Assembly (NCBI GenBank): GCA_963966185.1
Contig: CAWZYM010000078.1
Location: 277,001 to 341,000 of the forward strand
DNA: 64,000 bases
DNA from: Rhabditoides inermis
Lineage: Eukaryota > Nematoda > Chromadorea > Rhabditida > Rhabditidae
Direction: 5' to 3'
Shown: positions 12,873 to 25,684 of the stretch, piece by piece
Numbering within the stretch: position 1 is the first letter of the stretch
Layout: every line of letters starts with the position of its first letter
Made by a program: the position numbers and the translations under genes
Notes under the pieces: model-generated
Databases searched by the model: none
Told to the model about the DNA's origin: nothing
What the model saw: the letters and a program-made list of their open reading frames with translations, nothing else

Positions 12873-15800
12873 TTATCCTGAGTTTATCCCAAGAGTTTAT
12901 CCTGAGAGTTTATCCTGAGAGTTTATCCTGAGAGTTTATCCTGAGAGTTTATCCTGAGAGTTTATCCTGAGAGTTTTTCCTGAGAGTTTATCCTGAGAGT
13001 TTATCCTGAGAGTTTATCCTGAGAGTTTATCCTGAGAGTTTATCCTGAGAGTTTATCCTGAGAGTTTATCCCAAGAGTTTATCCCAAGAGTTTATCCTGA
13101 GAGTTTATCCCGAGAGTTTATCCTGAGAGTTTATCCCGAGAGTTTATCCAGAGAGTTTATCCTGAGATATTTTCCCGATAGTTTATACTGAAAGTTTATC
13201 CTGAGAGTTCATCCTGAGAATTTATCCTGAGAGTTTATCCTGAGAGTTCATCCTGAGAGTTTATCCTTAATTTATCCTGAGAGTTTATCCTGAGAGTTTA
13301 TCCTGAGAGTTTATCCCAAGAGTTTATCCTGAGAGTTTATCCTGAAAGTTTATCCCGAGAGTTTATCCTGAGAGTTTATCCCGAGAGTTTATCCCGAGAG
13401 TTTATCCTGAGATATTGTCCCGATAGTTTATACTGAAAGTTTATCCTGAGAGTTTATCCCGAGAATTTATCCCGAGAGTTTATCCTGAGAGTTTATCCTG
13501 AGAGTTTATCCTGAGAGTTTATCCTGAGAGTTTATCCTGAGAGTTTATCCTGAGAGTTTATCCTGAGAGTTTATCCTGAGAGTTTATCCCAAGAGTTTAT
13601 CCTGAGAGTTTATCCTGAGAGTTTATCCTGAGAGTTTATCCTGAGAGTTTATCCTGAGAGTTTATCCTGAGAGTTTATCCTAAGAGTTTATCCTGAGCGT
13701 TTATCCTGAGAGTTTATCCTGAGAGTTTAGCCTGAGAGTTTAGCCTGAGAGTTTATCCTGAGAGTTCATCCTGAGAGTTTATCCCGAGAGTTTATCCTGA
13801 GAGTTTATCCAGATAGTTTATCCTGAGAATTTGTCCTGAGAGTTTATCCTAAGAGTTTATCCTGAGAGTTTATCCTGAGAGTTTATCCTGAGAGTTTATC
13901 CTGAGAGTTTATCCTGAGAGTTTATCCTGAGAGTTTATCCTGAGAGTTTATCCTAAGAGTTTATCCTGAGCGTTTATCCTGAGAGTTTAGCCTGAGAGTT
14001 TATCCTGAGAGTTTATCCTGAGAGTTTATCCTGAGAGTTTATCCTGAGAGTTTATCCTGAGAGTTTATCCTAAAAGTTTATCCTGAGAGTTTATCCTGAG
14101 AGTTTATCCTGAGAGTTTATCCCAAGAGTTTATCCTGAGAGTTTATCCCAAGAGTTTATCCTGAGAGTTTATCCTGAGAGTTTATCCTGAGAGTTTATCC
14201 TGAGAGTTTATCCTGAGAGTTTATCCTGAGAGTTTATCCTGAGAGTTTATCCTGAGAGTTTATCCTAAGAGTTTATCCTGAGCGTTTATCCTGAGAGTTT
14301 ATCCTGAGAGTTTAGCCTGAGAGTTTATCCTGAGAGTTCATCCTGAGAGTTTATCCCGAGAGTTTATCCAGAGAGTTTATCCTGAGAGTTTATCCAGATA
14401 GTTTATCCTGAGAATTTGTCCTGAGAGTTTATCCTAAGAGTTTATCCTGAGAGTTTATCCTGAGAGTTTATCCTGAGAGTTTATCCTGAGAGTTTATCCT
14501 GAGAGTTTATCCTGAGAGTTTATCCTAAGAGTTTATCCTGAGCGTTTATCCTGAGAGTTTAGCCTGAGAGTTTATCCTGAGAGTTTATCCTGAGAGTTTA
14601 TCCTGAGAGTTTATCCTGAGAGTTTATCCTGAGAGTTTATCCTAAAAGTTTATCCTGAGAGTTTATCCTGAGAGTTTATCCTGAGAGTTTATCCTGAGAG
14701 TTTATCCTGAGAGTTTATCCCAAGAGTTTATCCTGAGAGTTTATCCTGAGAGTTTATCCTGAGAGTTTATCCTGAGAGTTTATCCTGAGAGTTTATCCTG
14801 AGAGTTTATCCTAAGAGTTTATCCTGAGCGTTTATCCTGAGAGTTTATCCTGAGAGTTTAGCCTGAGAGTTTATCCTGAGAGTTCATCCTGAGAGTTTAT
14901 CCCGAGAGTTTATCCAGAGAGTTTATCCTGAGAGTTTATCCAGATAGTTTATCCTGAGAATTTGTCCTGAGAGTTTATCCTAAGAGTTTATCCTGAGAGT
15001 TTATCCTGAGAGTTTATCCTGAGAGTTTATCCTGAGAGTTTATCCTGAGAGTTTATCCTGAGAGTTTATCCTAAGAGTTTATCCTGAGCGTTTATCCTGA
15101 GAGTTTAGCCTGAGAGTTTATCCTGAGAGTTTATCCTGAGAGTTTATCCTGAGAGTTTATCCTGAGAGTTTATCCTGAGAGTTTATCCTAAAAGTTTATC
15201 CTGAGAGTTTATCCTGAGAGTTTATCCTGAGAGTTTATCCTGAGAGTTTATCCCAAGAGTTTATCCTGAGAGTTTATCCTGAATGTTTATCCTGAGAGTT
15301 TATCCTGAGAGTTTATCCCGAGAGTTTATCCTGAGAGTTTATCCCGAGAGTTTTTCCCGAGAGTTTATCCTGAGATATTGTCCCGATAGTTTATACTGAA
15401 AGTTTATCCTGAGAGTTTATCCCGAGAATTTATCCCGAGAGTTTATCCTGAGAGTTTATCCTGAGAGTTTATCCTGAGAGTTTATCCTGAAAGTTTATCC
15501 TGAGAGTTTATACTGAGAGTTTATCCCGAGAGTTTATCCTGAGAGTTTATCCCGAGAGTTTTTTTTCCCGAGAGTTTATCCTGAGATATTGTCCCGATAG
15601 TTTATACTGAAAGTTTATCCTGAGAGTTTATCCCGAGAATTTATCCCGAGAGTTTATCCTGAGAGTTTATCTTGAGAGTTTATCCTGAGAGTTTATCCTG
15701 AGAGTTTATCCTGAGAGTTTATCCTGAGAGTTTATCCTGAGAGTTTATCCTGAGAGTTTATCCCAAGAGTTTATCCTGAGAGTTTATCCTGAAAGTTTAT

Positions 15801-16758
15801 CCAGATAGTTTATCCTGAGAATTTGTCCTGAGAGTTTATCCTAAGAGTTTATCCTGAGAGTTTATCCTGAGAGTTTATCCTGAGAGTTTATCATGAGAGT
15901 TTATCCTGAGAGTTTATCCTGAGAGTTTATCCTGAGAGTTTATCCTGAGAGTTTATCCTGAAGTTTATCCTGAGAGTTTATCCCAAGAGTTTATCCTGAG
16001 AGTTTATCCCAAGAGTTTATCCTGAGAGTTTATCCTGAAAGTTTATCCCGAGAGTTTATCCTGAGAGTTTATCCCGAGAGTTTATCCCGAGAGTTTATCC
16101 TGAGATATTGTCCCGATAGTTTATACTGAAAGTTTATCCTGAGAGTTTATTCCGAGAATTTATCCCGAGAGTTTATCCTGAGAGTTTATCCTGAGAGTTT
16201 ATCCTGAGAGTTTATCCTGAGAGTTTATCCTGAGAGTTTATCCTGAGAGTTTATCCTGAGAGTTTATCCTGAGAGTTTATCCTGAGAGTTTATCCTGAGA
16301 GTTTTTCCCAAGAGTTTATCCTGAGAGTTTATCCTGAGAGTTTATCCTGAGAGTTTATCCTGAGAGTTTATCCTGAGAGTTTATCCTGAGAGTTTATCCT
16401 AAGAGTTTATCCTGAGCGTTTATCCTGAGAGTTTATCCTGAGAGTTTAGCCTGAGAGTTTATCCTGAGAGTTCATCCTGAGAGTTTATCCCGAGAGTTTA
16501 TCCAGAGAGTTTATCCTGAGAGTTTATCCAGATAGTTTATCCTGAGAATTTGTCCTGAGAGTTTATCCTAAGAGTTTATCCTGAGAGTTTATCCTGAGAG
16601 TTTATCCTGAGAGTTTATCCTGAGAGTTTATCCTAAGAGTTTATCCTGAGCGTTTATCCTGAGAGTATATCCTGAGAGTTTATCCTGAGAGTTTATCCTG
16701 AGAGTTTATCCTGAGAGTTTATCCTAAGAGTTCATCCTGAGCGTTTATCCTGAGAGTT

Positions 16759-16873
16759 GTAACACATTGTGTAGATTCTAAACGCATTGTGTAGATTCTA
16801 AACTCATTGTGTAGATTCTAAACTCATTGTGTATGATCTAAACTAATTGTGTAGATTCTAAACTCATTGTTTT
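16759..16873 (+). repeat. Short A satellite block
   Basis: About five A monomers after the C array. The C-to-A join reads cctgagagttgtaacacatt. It includes the variant gtatgatctaaactaattg that precedes cattgttttcag junctions. Confidence 0.93.
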
Positions 16874-17138
16874 CAGCTGAAATATGATCCCAGCTGGAAT
16901 CAGCTGGGATCAGCTGGGATCAGCTGGGATCAGCTGGAATCAGCTGGGATCAGCTGGGATCAGCTGGGATCAGCTGGGATCAGCTGGAATCAGCTGGAAT
17001 CAGCTGGGATCAGCTGGAATCAGCTGGGATCAGCTGGAATCAGCTGGAATCAGCTGGGATCAGCTGGGATCAGCTGGAATCAGCTGGAATCATCAGCTGG
17101 AATCAGCTGGAATCAGCTGGAATCAGCTGGAATCAGCT
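16874..17138 (+). repeat. B satellite array, long type
   Basis: About 26 B monomers. It contains the three-base slip aatcatcagctgg typical of long B arrays that end in cagct. The leader carries an ATG, giving a 92-codon open frame, but the frame is open only because the 10-bp monomer has no stop in any phase. Nearly identical to 29790-30054. Confidence 0.95.
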
Positions 17139-17538
17139 ATCGAGGATACACTGATACACTAACGAGGATTAAAAACATATTCAAAAGAAAGGTTCAAATA
17201 AACTTTAAAACCTTAAAAAAAACCAAAACTCAACCAAATTTAAAAACAACATATCGATTTATGTTAGATTTTCATACAATGTATTATTGTTCTTATTCAT
17301 CTGAATATTCCGAACAACAAACATTTAGTTTCAAACTCGTGTTTGAAGATCGTTTTCATTGTTGTATCTTGTATACTTACATTAATCATTAATCATACTT
17401 GTAAATTCTTTACACTCAATTCGGTAATCACTCAAAATGTCTCCACTTTGATCTGTGCCGCCGAAAAAAACACTCAAAATGTCTCTCTCACTTTAGTTCA
17501 CTCAGTCTGTCCTTTCACTCAGTGTGGGAGGTATACCT
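17139..17538. other. Non-repetitive AT-rich spacer U1
   Basis: 400 bp of AT-rich sequence unrelated to the four satellite families. It starts atcgaggatacactgatac and ends in the palindrome aggtatacct. It contains a 15-bp direct repeat, cactcaaaatgtctc, at 17429 and 17471. No convincing terminal inverted repeats, RNA gene or protein homology can be seen. It sits between the cagct end of a long B array and a 37-bp A spacer. At seven other places in the window those two flanks are joined directly, so U1 behaves as an insertion, or the others as deletions. Confidence 0.85.
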
Positions 17539-17575
17539 TCTAAACTCATTGTGTAAATTCTAAACTCATTTTTTT
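17539..17575 (+). repeat. 37-bp A spacer
   Basis: Not quite two A monomers, with the distinctive variant gtgtaaattctaaactc, ending in catttttttcag. This exact spacer separates a long and a short B array at many positions up to 47.5 kb. Confidence 0.9.
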
Positions 17576-17653
17576 CAGCTGAAATCTGATCCCAGCTGGA
17601 ATCAGCTGGGATCAGCTGGGATCAGCTGGAATCAGCTGGAATCAGCTGGGATC
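17576..17653 (+). repeat. B satellite array, truncated at duplication junction
   Basis: Only about eight B monomers. It stops at cagctgggatc and joins an A monomer at gtgtagattctaaacgc. The corresponding array in copy 2 (30493-30662) continues normally, so this break is the joint of the 13-kb tandem duplication. Confidence 0.93.
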
Positions 17654-17758
17654 GTGTAGATTCTAAACGCATTGTGTAGATTCTAAACTCATTGTGTAGA
17701 TTCTAAACTCATTGTGTATGTTCTAAACTAATTGTGTAGATTCTAAACTCATTGTTTT
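17654..17758 (+). repeat. Short A satellite block
   Basis: About five A monomers equal to 4569-4673, including gtatgttctaaactaattg before the junction. Confidence 0.93.
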
Positions 17759-17988
17759 CAGCTGAAATCTGATCCCAGCTGGAATCAGCTGGAATCAGCT
17801 GGGATCAGCTGGGATCAGCTGGAATCAGCTGGGATCAGCTGGGATCAGCTGGGATCAGCTGGGATCAGCTGGAATCAGCTGGAATCAGCTGGGATCAGCT
17901 GGAATCAGCTGGGATCAGCTGGAATCAGCTGGAATCAGCTGGGATCAGCTGGGATCAGCTGGGATCAGCTGGGATCAGCTGGAATCAG
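17759..17988 (+). repeat. B satellite array
   Basis: 230 bp, the same length and order as 4674-4903. Confidence 0.95.
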
Positions 17989-18852
17989 TGTAGATTCTAT
18001 ATTCATTGTGTAGATTCTAAACTTATTGTGTAGATTCTAAACTTATTGTGTAGATTCTAAACTCATTGTGTAGATTCTAAACTCATTGTGTAGATTCTTA
18101 ACTCATTGTGTAGATTCTAAACGCATTGTGTAGATTCTAAACGCATTGTGTAGATTCTAAACACATTATGTAGATTCTAAACGCATTGTGTAGATTTTGA
18201 AACCATTGTGTAGATTTTGAAACCATTGTGTAGATTTTTAACTCATTGTGTAGATTCTTAACGCATTGTGTAGATTCTCAACGCATTGTGTAGATTCTAA
18301 ACGCATTGTGTAGATTCTAAACGCATTGTGTAGATTCTAAACGCATTGTGTAGATTCTAAACACATTATGTAGATTCTAAACGCATTGTGTAGATTTTGA
18401 AACCATTGTGTAGATTTTGAAACCATTGTGTAGATTTTTAACTCATTGTGTAGATTCTTAACGCATTGTGTAGATTCTCAACGCATTGTGTAGATTCTAA
18501 ACGCATTGTGTAGATTCTAAACACATTGTGTAGATTCCAAACTCATTGTGTAGATTCTAAACACATTGTGTAGATTTTGAAACCATTGTGTAGATTTTGA
18601 AACCATTGTGTAGATTCTTAACTCATTGTGTAGATTCTAAACGCATTGTGTAGATTCTTAACTCATTGTGTAGATTCTAACCGCATTGTGTAGATTCTAA
18701 ACACATTGTGTAGATTCTAAACTCATTGTGTAGATTCTAAACACATTGTGTAGATTCTAAACGCATTGTGTAGATTCTAAACTCATTGTGTAGATTCTAA
18801 ACTCATTGTGTAGGTTCTAAACTCATTGTGTAGATTCTAAACTCATTTTTTT
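17989..18852 (+). repeat. A satellite array bordering C
   Basis: 864 bp, the same length and variant order as 4904-5767. It ends in the T-tract and then C rather than B. Confidence 0.95.
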
Positions 18853-19268
18853 CAGCTATCTCGAGAGTTTATCCTGAGATATTGTCCCGATAGTTTATAC
18901 TGAAAGTTTATCCTGAGAGTTTATCCCGAGAATTTGTCCCGAGAGTTTATCCTGAGAGTTTATCCTGAGAGTTTATCCTGAGAGTTTATCCTGAGAGTTT
19001 ATCCTGAGAGTTTATCCTGAGAGTTTATCCTGAGAGTTTATCCTGAGAGTTTATCCTGAGAGTTTATCCTGAGAGTTTATCCTGAGAGTTTATCCTGAGA
19101 GTTTATCCTGAGAGTTTATCCTGAGAGTTTATCCTGAGAGTTTATCCTGAGAGTTTATCCTGAGAGTTTATCCTGAGAGTTTATCCTGAGAGTTTATCCT
19201 GAGAGTTTATCCTGAGAGTTTATCCTAAGAGTTTATCCTGAGCGTTTATCCTGAGAGTTATCCTATGA

Positions 19269-19318
19269 GGCCCGGTATACCGTGCGTGGCCCTCTCTTTC
19301 CACGAACTACAACTCAAT
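19269..19318 (+). repeat. D-derived 50-bp segment in C array (7 of 12)
   Basis: Counterpart of 6184-6233, offset 13085. Confidence 0.93.
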
Positions 19319-20502
19319 TTATCCTGAGTTTATCCCAAGAGTTTATCCTGAGAGTTTATCCTGAGAGTTTATCCTGAGAGTTTATCCTGAGAGTTTATCC
19401 TGAGAGTTTATCCTGAGAGTTTTTCCTGAGAGTTTTTCCTGAGAGTTTATCCTGAGAGTTTATCCTGAGAGTTTATCCTGAGAGTTTATCCTGAGAGTTT
19501 ATCCTGAGAGTTTATCCCAAGAGTTTATCCCAAGAGTTTATCCTGAGAGTTTATCGGGATATCCTGATAGTTTATCCTGAGAGTTTATCCTGAGAGTTTA
19601 TCCTGAGAGTTTTTCCCAAGAGTTTATCCTGAGAGTTTATCCTGAGAGTTTATCCTGAGAGTGTATCCTGAGAGTTTATCCTGAGAGTTTATCCTGAGAG
19701 TTTATCCTGAGAGTTTATCCTGAGAGTTTATCCTGAGAGTTTTTCCTGAGAGTTTATCCTGAGAGTTTATCCTGAGAGTTTATCCTGAGAGTTTATCCTG
19801 AGAGTTTATCCTGAGAGTTTATCCTGAGAGTTTATCCCAAGAGTTTATCCCAAGAGTTTATCCTGAGAGTTTATCCCGAGAGTTTATCCTGAGAGTTTAT
19901 CCCGAGAGTTTATCCAGAGAGTTTATCCTGAGATATTTTCCCGATAGTTTATACTGAAAGTTTATCCTGAGAGTTCATCCTGAGAATTTATCCTGAGAGT
20001 TTATCCTGAGAGTTCATCCTGAGAGTTTATCCTTAATTTATCCTGAGAGTTTATCCTGAGAGTTTATCCTGAGAGTTTATCCCAAGAGTTTATCCTGAGA
20101 GTTTATCCTGAAAGTTTATCCCGAGAGTTTATCCTGAGAGTTTATCCCGAGAGTTTATCCCGAGAGTTTATCCTGAGATATTGTCCCGATAGTTTATACT
20201 GAAAGTTTATCCTGAGAGTTTATCCCGAGAATTTATCCCGAGAGTTTATCCTGAGAGTTTATCCTGAGAGTTTATCCTGAGAGTTTATCCTGAGAGTTTA
20301 TCCTGAGAGTTTATCCTGAGAGTTTATCCTGAGAGTTTATCCTGAGAGTTTATCCTGAGAGTTTATCCCAAGAGTTTATCCTGAGAGTTTATCCTGAGAG
20401 TTTATCCTGAGAGTTTATCCTGAGAGTTTATCCTGAGAGTTTATCCTGAGAGTTTATCCTAAGAGTTTATCCTGAGCGTTTATCCTGAGAGTTATCCTAT
20501 GA

Positions 20503-20552
20503 GGCCCGGTATACCGTGCGTGGCCCTCTCTTTCCACGAACTACAACTCAAT
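20503..20552 (+). repeat. D-derived 50-bp segment in C array (8 of 12)
   Basis: Counterpart of 7418-7467, offset 13085. Confidence 0.93.
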
Positions 20553-21481
20553 TTATCCTGAGTTTATCCCAAGAGTTTATCCTGAGAGTTTATCCTGAGA
20601 GTTTATCCTGAGAGTTTATCCTGAGAGTTTATCCTGAGAGTTTATCCTGAGAGTTTTTCCTGAGAGTTTATCCTGAGAGTTTATCCTGAGAGTTTATCCT
20701 GAGAGTTTATCCTGAGAGTTTATCCTGAGAGTTTATCGTGAGAGTTTATCCCAAGAGTTTATCCCAAGAGTTTATCCTGAGAGTTTATCCCGAGAGTTTA
20801 TCCTGAGAGTTTATCCCGAGAGTTTATCCAGAGAGTTTATCCTGAGATATTTTCCCGATAGTTTATACTGAAAGTTTATCCTGAGAGTTCATCCTGAGAA
20901 TTTATCCTGAGAGTTTATCCTGAGAGTTCATCCTGAGAGTTTATCCTTAATTTATCCTGAGAGTTTATCCTGAGAGTTTATCCTGAGAGTTTATCCCAAG
21001 AGTTTATCCTGAGAGTTTATCCTGAAAGTTTATCCCGAGAGTTTATCCTGAGAGTTTATCCCGAGAGTTTATCTCGAGAGTTTATCCTGAGATATTGTCC
21101 CGATAGTTTATACTGAAAGTTTATCCTGAGAGTTTATCCCGAGAATTTGTCCCGAGAGTTTATCCTGAGAGTTTATCCTGAGAGTTTATCCTGAGAGTTT
21201 ATCCTGAGAGTTTATCCTGAGAGTTTATCCTGAGAGTTTATCCTGAGAGTTTATCCTGAGAGTTTATCCTGAGAGTTTATCCTGAGAGTTTATCCTGAGA
21301 GTTTATCCTGAGAGTTTATCCTGAGAGTTTATCCTGAGAGTTTATCCTGAGAGTTTATCCTGAGAGTTTATCCTGAGAGTTTATCCTGAGAGTTTATCAT
21401 GAGAGTTTATCCTGAGAGTTTATCCTGAGAGTTTATCCTAAGAGTTTATCCTGAGCGTTTATCCTGAGAGTTATCCTATGA

Positions 21482-21531
21482 GGCCCGGTATACCGTGCGT
21501 GGCCCTCTCTTTCCACGAACTACAACTCAAT
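21482..21531 (+). repeat. D-derived 50-bp segment in C array (9 of 12)
   Basis: Counterpart of 8397-8446, offset 13085. Confidence 0.93.
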
Positions 21532-22614
21532 TTATCCTGAGTTTATCCCAAGAGTTTATCCTGAGAGTTTATCCTGAGAGTTTATCCTGAGAGTTTATCC
21601 TGAGAGTTTATCCTGAGAGTTTATCCTGAGAGTTTTTCCTGAGAGTTTTTCCTGAGAGTTTATCCTGAGAGTTTATCCTGAGAGTTTATCCTGAGAGTTT
21701 ATCCTGAGAGTTTATCCTGAGAGTTTATCCCAAGAGTTTATCCCAAGAGTTTATCCTGAGAGTTTATCCCGAGAGTTTATCCTGAGAGTTTATCCCGAGA
21801 GTTTATCCAGAGAGTTTATCCTGAGATATTTTCCCGATAGTTTATACTGAAAGTTTATCCTGAGAGTTCATCCTGAGAATTTATCCTGAGAGTTTATCCT
21901 GAGAGTTCATCCTGAGAGTTTATCCTTAATTTATCCTGAGAGTTTATCCTGAGAGTTTATCCTGAGAGTTTATCCCAAGAGTTTATCCTGAGAGTTTATC
22001 CTGAGAGTTTATCCTGAGAGTTTATCCTGAGAGTTTATCCTGAGAGTTTATCCTGAGAGTTTATCCCAAGAGTTTATCCCAAGAGTTTATCCTGAGAGTT
22101 TATCCCGAGAGTTTATCCTGAGAGTTTATCCCGAGAGTTTATCCAGAGAGTTTATCCTGAGATATTTTCCCGATAGTTTATACTGAAAGTTTATCCTGAG
22201 AGTTCATCCTGAGAATTTATCCTGAGAGTTTATCCTGAGAGTTCATCCTGAGAGTTTATCCTTAATTTATCCTGAGAGTTTATCCTGAGAGTTTATCCTG
22301 AGATATTTTCCCGATAGTTTATACTGAAAGTTTATCCTGAGAGTTCATCCTGAGAATTTATCCTGAGAGTTTATCCTGAGAGTTTATCCTGAGAGTTTAT
22401 CCTGAGAGTTTATCCCAAGAGTTTATCCCAAGAGTTTATCCTGAGAGTTTATCCTGAGAGTTTATCCTGAGAGTTTATCCCAAGAGTTTATCCTGAGAGT
22501 TTATCCTGAGAGTTTATCCTGAGAGTTTATCCTGAGAGTTTATCCTGAGAGTTTATCCTGAGAGTTTATCCTAAGAGTTTATCCTGAGCGTTTATCCTGA
22601 GAGTTATCCTATGA

Positions 22615-22664
22615 GGCCCGGTATACCGTGCGTGGCCCTCTCTTTCCACGAACTACAACTCAAT
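22615..22664 (+). repeat. D-derived 50-bp segment in C array (10 of 12)
   Basis: Counterpart of 9530-9579, offset 13085. Confidence 0.93.
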
Positions 22665-23580
22665 TTATCCTGAGTTTATCCCAAGAGTTTATCCTGAGAG
22701 TTTATCCTGAGAGTTTATCCTGAGAGTTTATCCTGAGAATTTATCCTGAGAGTTTATCCTGAGAGTTTTTCCTGAGAGTTTATCCTGAGAGTTTATCCTG
22801 AGAGTTTATCCTGAGAGTTTATCCTGAGAGTTTATCCTGAGAGTTTATCGTGAGAGTTTATCCCAAGAGTTTATCCCAAGAGTTTATCCTGAGAGTTTAT
22901 CCCGAGAGTTTATCCTGAGAGTTTATCCCGAGAGTTTATCCAGAGAGTTTATCCTGAGATATTTTCCCGATAGTTTATACTGAAAGTTTATCCTGAGAGT
23001 TCATCCTGAGAATTTATCCTGAGAGTTTATCCTGAGAGTTCATCCTGAGAGTTTATCCTTAATTTATCCTGAGAGTTTATCCTGAGAGTTTATCCTGAGA
23101 GTTTAGCCCAAGAGTTTATCCTGAGAGTTTATCCTGAAAGTTTATCCCGAGAGTTTATCCTGAGAGTTTATCCCGAGAGTTTATCTCGAGAGTTTATCCT
23201 GAGATATTGTCCCGATAGTTTATACTGAAAGTTTATCCTGAGAGTTTATCCCGAGAATTTGTCCCGAGAGTTTATCCTGAGAGTTTATCCTGAGAGTTTA
23301 TCCTGAGAGTTTATCCTGAGAGTTTATCCTGAGAGTTTATCCTGAGAGTTTATCCTGAGAGTTTATCCTGAGAGTTTATCCTGAGAGTTTATCCTGAGAG
23401 TTTATCCTGAGAGTTTATCCTGAGAGTTTATCCTGAGAGTTTATCCTGAGAGTTTATCCTGAGAGTTTATCCTGAGAGTTTATCCTGAGAGTTTATCCTG
23501 AGAGTTTATCCTGAGAGTTTATCCTGAGAGTTTATCCTAAGAGTTTATCCTGAGCGTTTATCCTGAGAGTTATCCTATGA

Positions 23581-23630
23581 GGCCCGGTATACCGTGCGTG
23601 GCCCTCTCTTTCCACGAACTACAACTCAAT
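23581..23630 (+). repeat. D-derived 50-bp segment in C array (11 of 12)
   Basis: Counterpart of 10509-10558. The offset has dropped by 13 to 13072, which places one lost C monomer between segments 10 and 11. Confidence 0.93.
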
Positions 23631-25634
23631 TTATCCTGAGTTTACCCCAAGAGTTTATCCTGAGAGTTTATCCTGAGAGTTTATCCTGAGAGTTTATCCT
23701 GAGAGTTTATCCTGAGAGTTTATCCTGAGAGTTTTTCCTGAGAGTTTTTCCTGAGAGTTTATCCTGAGAGTTTATCCTGAGAGTTTATCCTGAGAGTTTA
23801 TCCTGAGAGTTTATCCTGAGAGTTTATCCCAAGAGTTTATCCCAAGAGTTTATCCTGAGAGTTTATCCCGAGAGTTTATCCTGAGAGTTTATCCCGAGAG
23901 TTTATCCAGAGAGTTTATCCTGAGATATTTTCCCGATAGTTTATACTGAAAGTTTATCCTGAGAGTTCATCCTGAGAATTTATCCTGAGAGTTTATCCTG
24001 AGAGTTCATCCTGAGAGTTTATCCTTAATTTATCCTGAGAGTTTATCCTGAGAGTTTATCCTGAGAGTTTATCCCAAGAGTTTATCCTGAGAGTTTATCC
24101 TGAGAGTTTATCCTGAGAGTTTATCCTGAGAGTTTATCCTGAGAGTTTATCCTGAGAGTTTATCCCAAGAGTTTATCCCAAGAGTTTATCCTGAGAGTTT
24201 ATCCCGAGAGTTTATCCTGAGAGTTTATCCCGAGAGTTTATCCAGAGAGTTTATCCTGAGATATTTTCCCGATAGTTTATACTGAAAGTTTATCCTGAGA
24301 GTTCATCCTGAGAATTTATCCTGAGAGTTTATCCTGAGAGTTCATCCTGAGAGTTTATCCTTAATTTATCCTGAGAGTTTATCCTGAGAGTTTATCCTGA
24401 GAGTTTATCCCAAGAGTTTATCCTGAGAGTTTATCCTGAAAGTTTATCCCGAGAGTTTATCCTGAGAGTTTATCCCGAGAGTTTATCCCGAGAGTTTATC
24501 CCGAGATATTGTCCCGATAGTTTATACTGAAAGTTTATCCTGAGAGTTTATCCCGAGAATTTATCCCGAGAGTTTATCCTGAGAGTTTATCCTGAGAGTT
24601 TATCCTGAGAGTTTATCCTGAGAGTTTATCCTGAGAGTTTATCCTGAGAGTTTATCCTGAGAGTTTATCCTGAGAGTTTATCCCAAGAGTTTATCCTGAG
24701 AGTTTATCCTGAGAGTTTATCCTGAGAGTTTATCCTGAGAGTTTATCCTGAGAGTTTATCCTGAGAGTTTATCCTAAGAGTTTATCCTGAGCGTTTATCC
24801 TGAGAGTTTATCCTGAGAGTTTAGCCTGAGAGTTTATCCTGAGAGTTCATCCTGAGAGTTTATCCCGAGAGTTTATCCTGAGAGTTTATCCTGAGAGTTT
24901 ATCCAGATAGTTTATCCTGAGAATTTGTCCTGAGAGTTTATCCTAAGAGTTTATCCTGAGAGTTTATCCTGAGAGTTTATCCTGAGAGTTTATCCAGATA
25001 GTTTATCCTGAGAATTTGTCCTGAGAGTTTATCCTAAGAGTTTATCCTGAGAGTTTATCCTGAGAGTTTATCCAGATAGTTTATCCTGAGAATTTGTCCT
25101 GAGAGTTTATCCTGAGAGTTTATCCTGAGAGTTTATCCCAAGAGTTTATCCTGAGAGTTTATCCCAAGAGTTTATCCTGAGAGTTTATCCTGAGAGTTTA
25201 TCCTGAGAGTTTATCCTGAGAGTTTATCCCGAGAGTTTATCCAGAGAGTTTATCCTGAGATATTTTCCCGATAGTTTATACTGAAAGTTTATCCTGAGAG
25301 TTCATCCTGAGAATTTATCCTGAGAGTTTATCCTGAGAGTTCATCCTGAGAGTTTATCCTTAATTTATCCTGAGAGTTTATCCTGAGAGTTTATCCTGAG
25401 AGTTTATCCCAAGAGTTTATCCTGAGAGTTTATCCTGAAAGTTTATCCCGAGAGTTTATCCTGAGAGTTTATCCTGAGAGTTTATCCTGAGAGTTTATCC
25501 CAAGAGTTTATCCTGAGAGTTTATCCTGAGAGTTTATCCTGAGAGTTTATCCTGAGAGTTTATCCTGAGAGTTTATCCTGAGAGTTTATCCTAAGAGTTT
25601 ATCCTGAGCGTTTATCCTGAGAGTTATCCTATGA

Positions 25635-25684
25635 GGCCCGGTATACCGTGCGTGGCCCTCTCTTTCCACGAACTACAACTCAAT
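25635..25684 (+). repeat. D-derived 50-bp segment in C array (12 of 12)
   Basis: Counterpart of 12823-12872. The offset is 12812, which places a 260-bp contraction (20 monomers) between segments 11 and 12. Confidence 0.93.

Larger units (their letters stand above)
5768..16758 (+). repeat. C satellite array, 13-bp monomer, copy 1
   Basis: About 11 kb of the 13-bp monomer gagagtttatcct, roughly 840 copies. Variants include cccgagag, cccaagag, cctaagag, ttcctgag and cagatag, and a recurring longer variant with gagatattgtcccgatag. A short frame slip (ttatccttaatttatcc) recurs. Six positions carry an identical 50-bp foreign segment (listed separately). The spacing of these segments (1234, 979, 1133, 979, 2314) shows higher-order organisation. 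A T-rich slip (gagttttttttcccgag) occurs near 15555. No reading frame of interest is present. Confidence 0.97.
4569..17653 (+). repeat. 13,085-bp segmental unit, copy 1
   Basis: Large unit containing the end of an A array, a B array, an A array, the C array, short A and B blocks, spacer U1 and a final B array. It is repeated head to tail at 17654-30570. The offset is exactly 13085 from 4569 through at least the third D-derived landmark in C (8393 versus 21478). Later it changes only by multiples of 13 bp, plus one base in the spacer. The junction falls at 17653/17654, where cagctgggatc is joined to gtgtagattctaaacgc. Confidence 0.93.

Noticed and set aside
16884..17162. Open frame of 92 codons in a B array, with a similar one at 29800
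   Set aside because: The B monomer lacks stop codons in all phases, so any B array is open. The product would be a bare ten-residue repeat with no other coding evidence.
17343..17543. Open frame in spacer U1 (and a 73-codon version in U2)
   Set aside because: It starts at TTG rather than ATG, resembles no protein I recognise, and its second half is frameshifted between the two copies.
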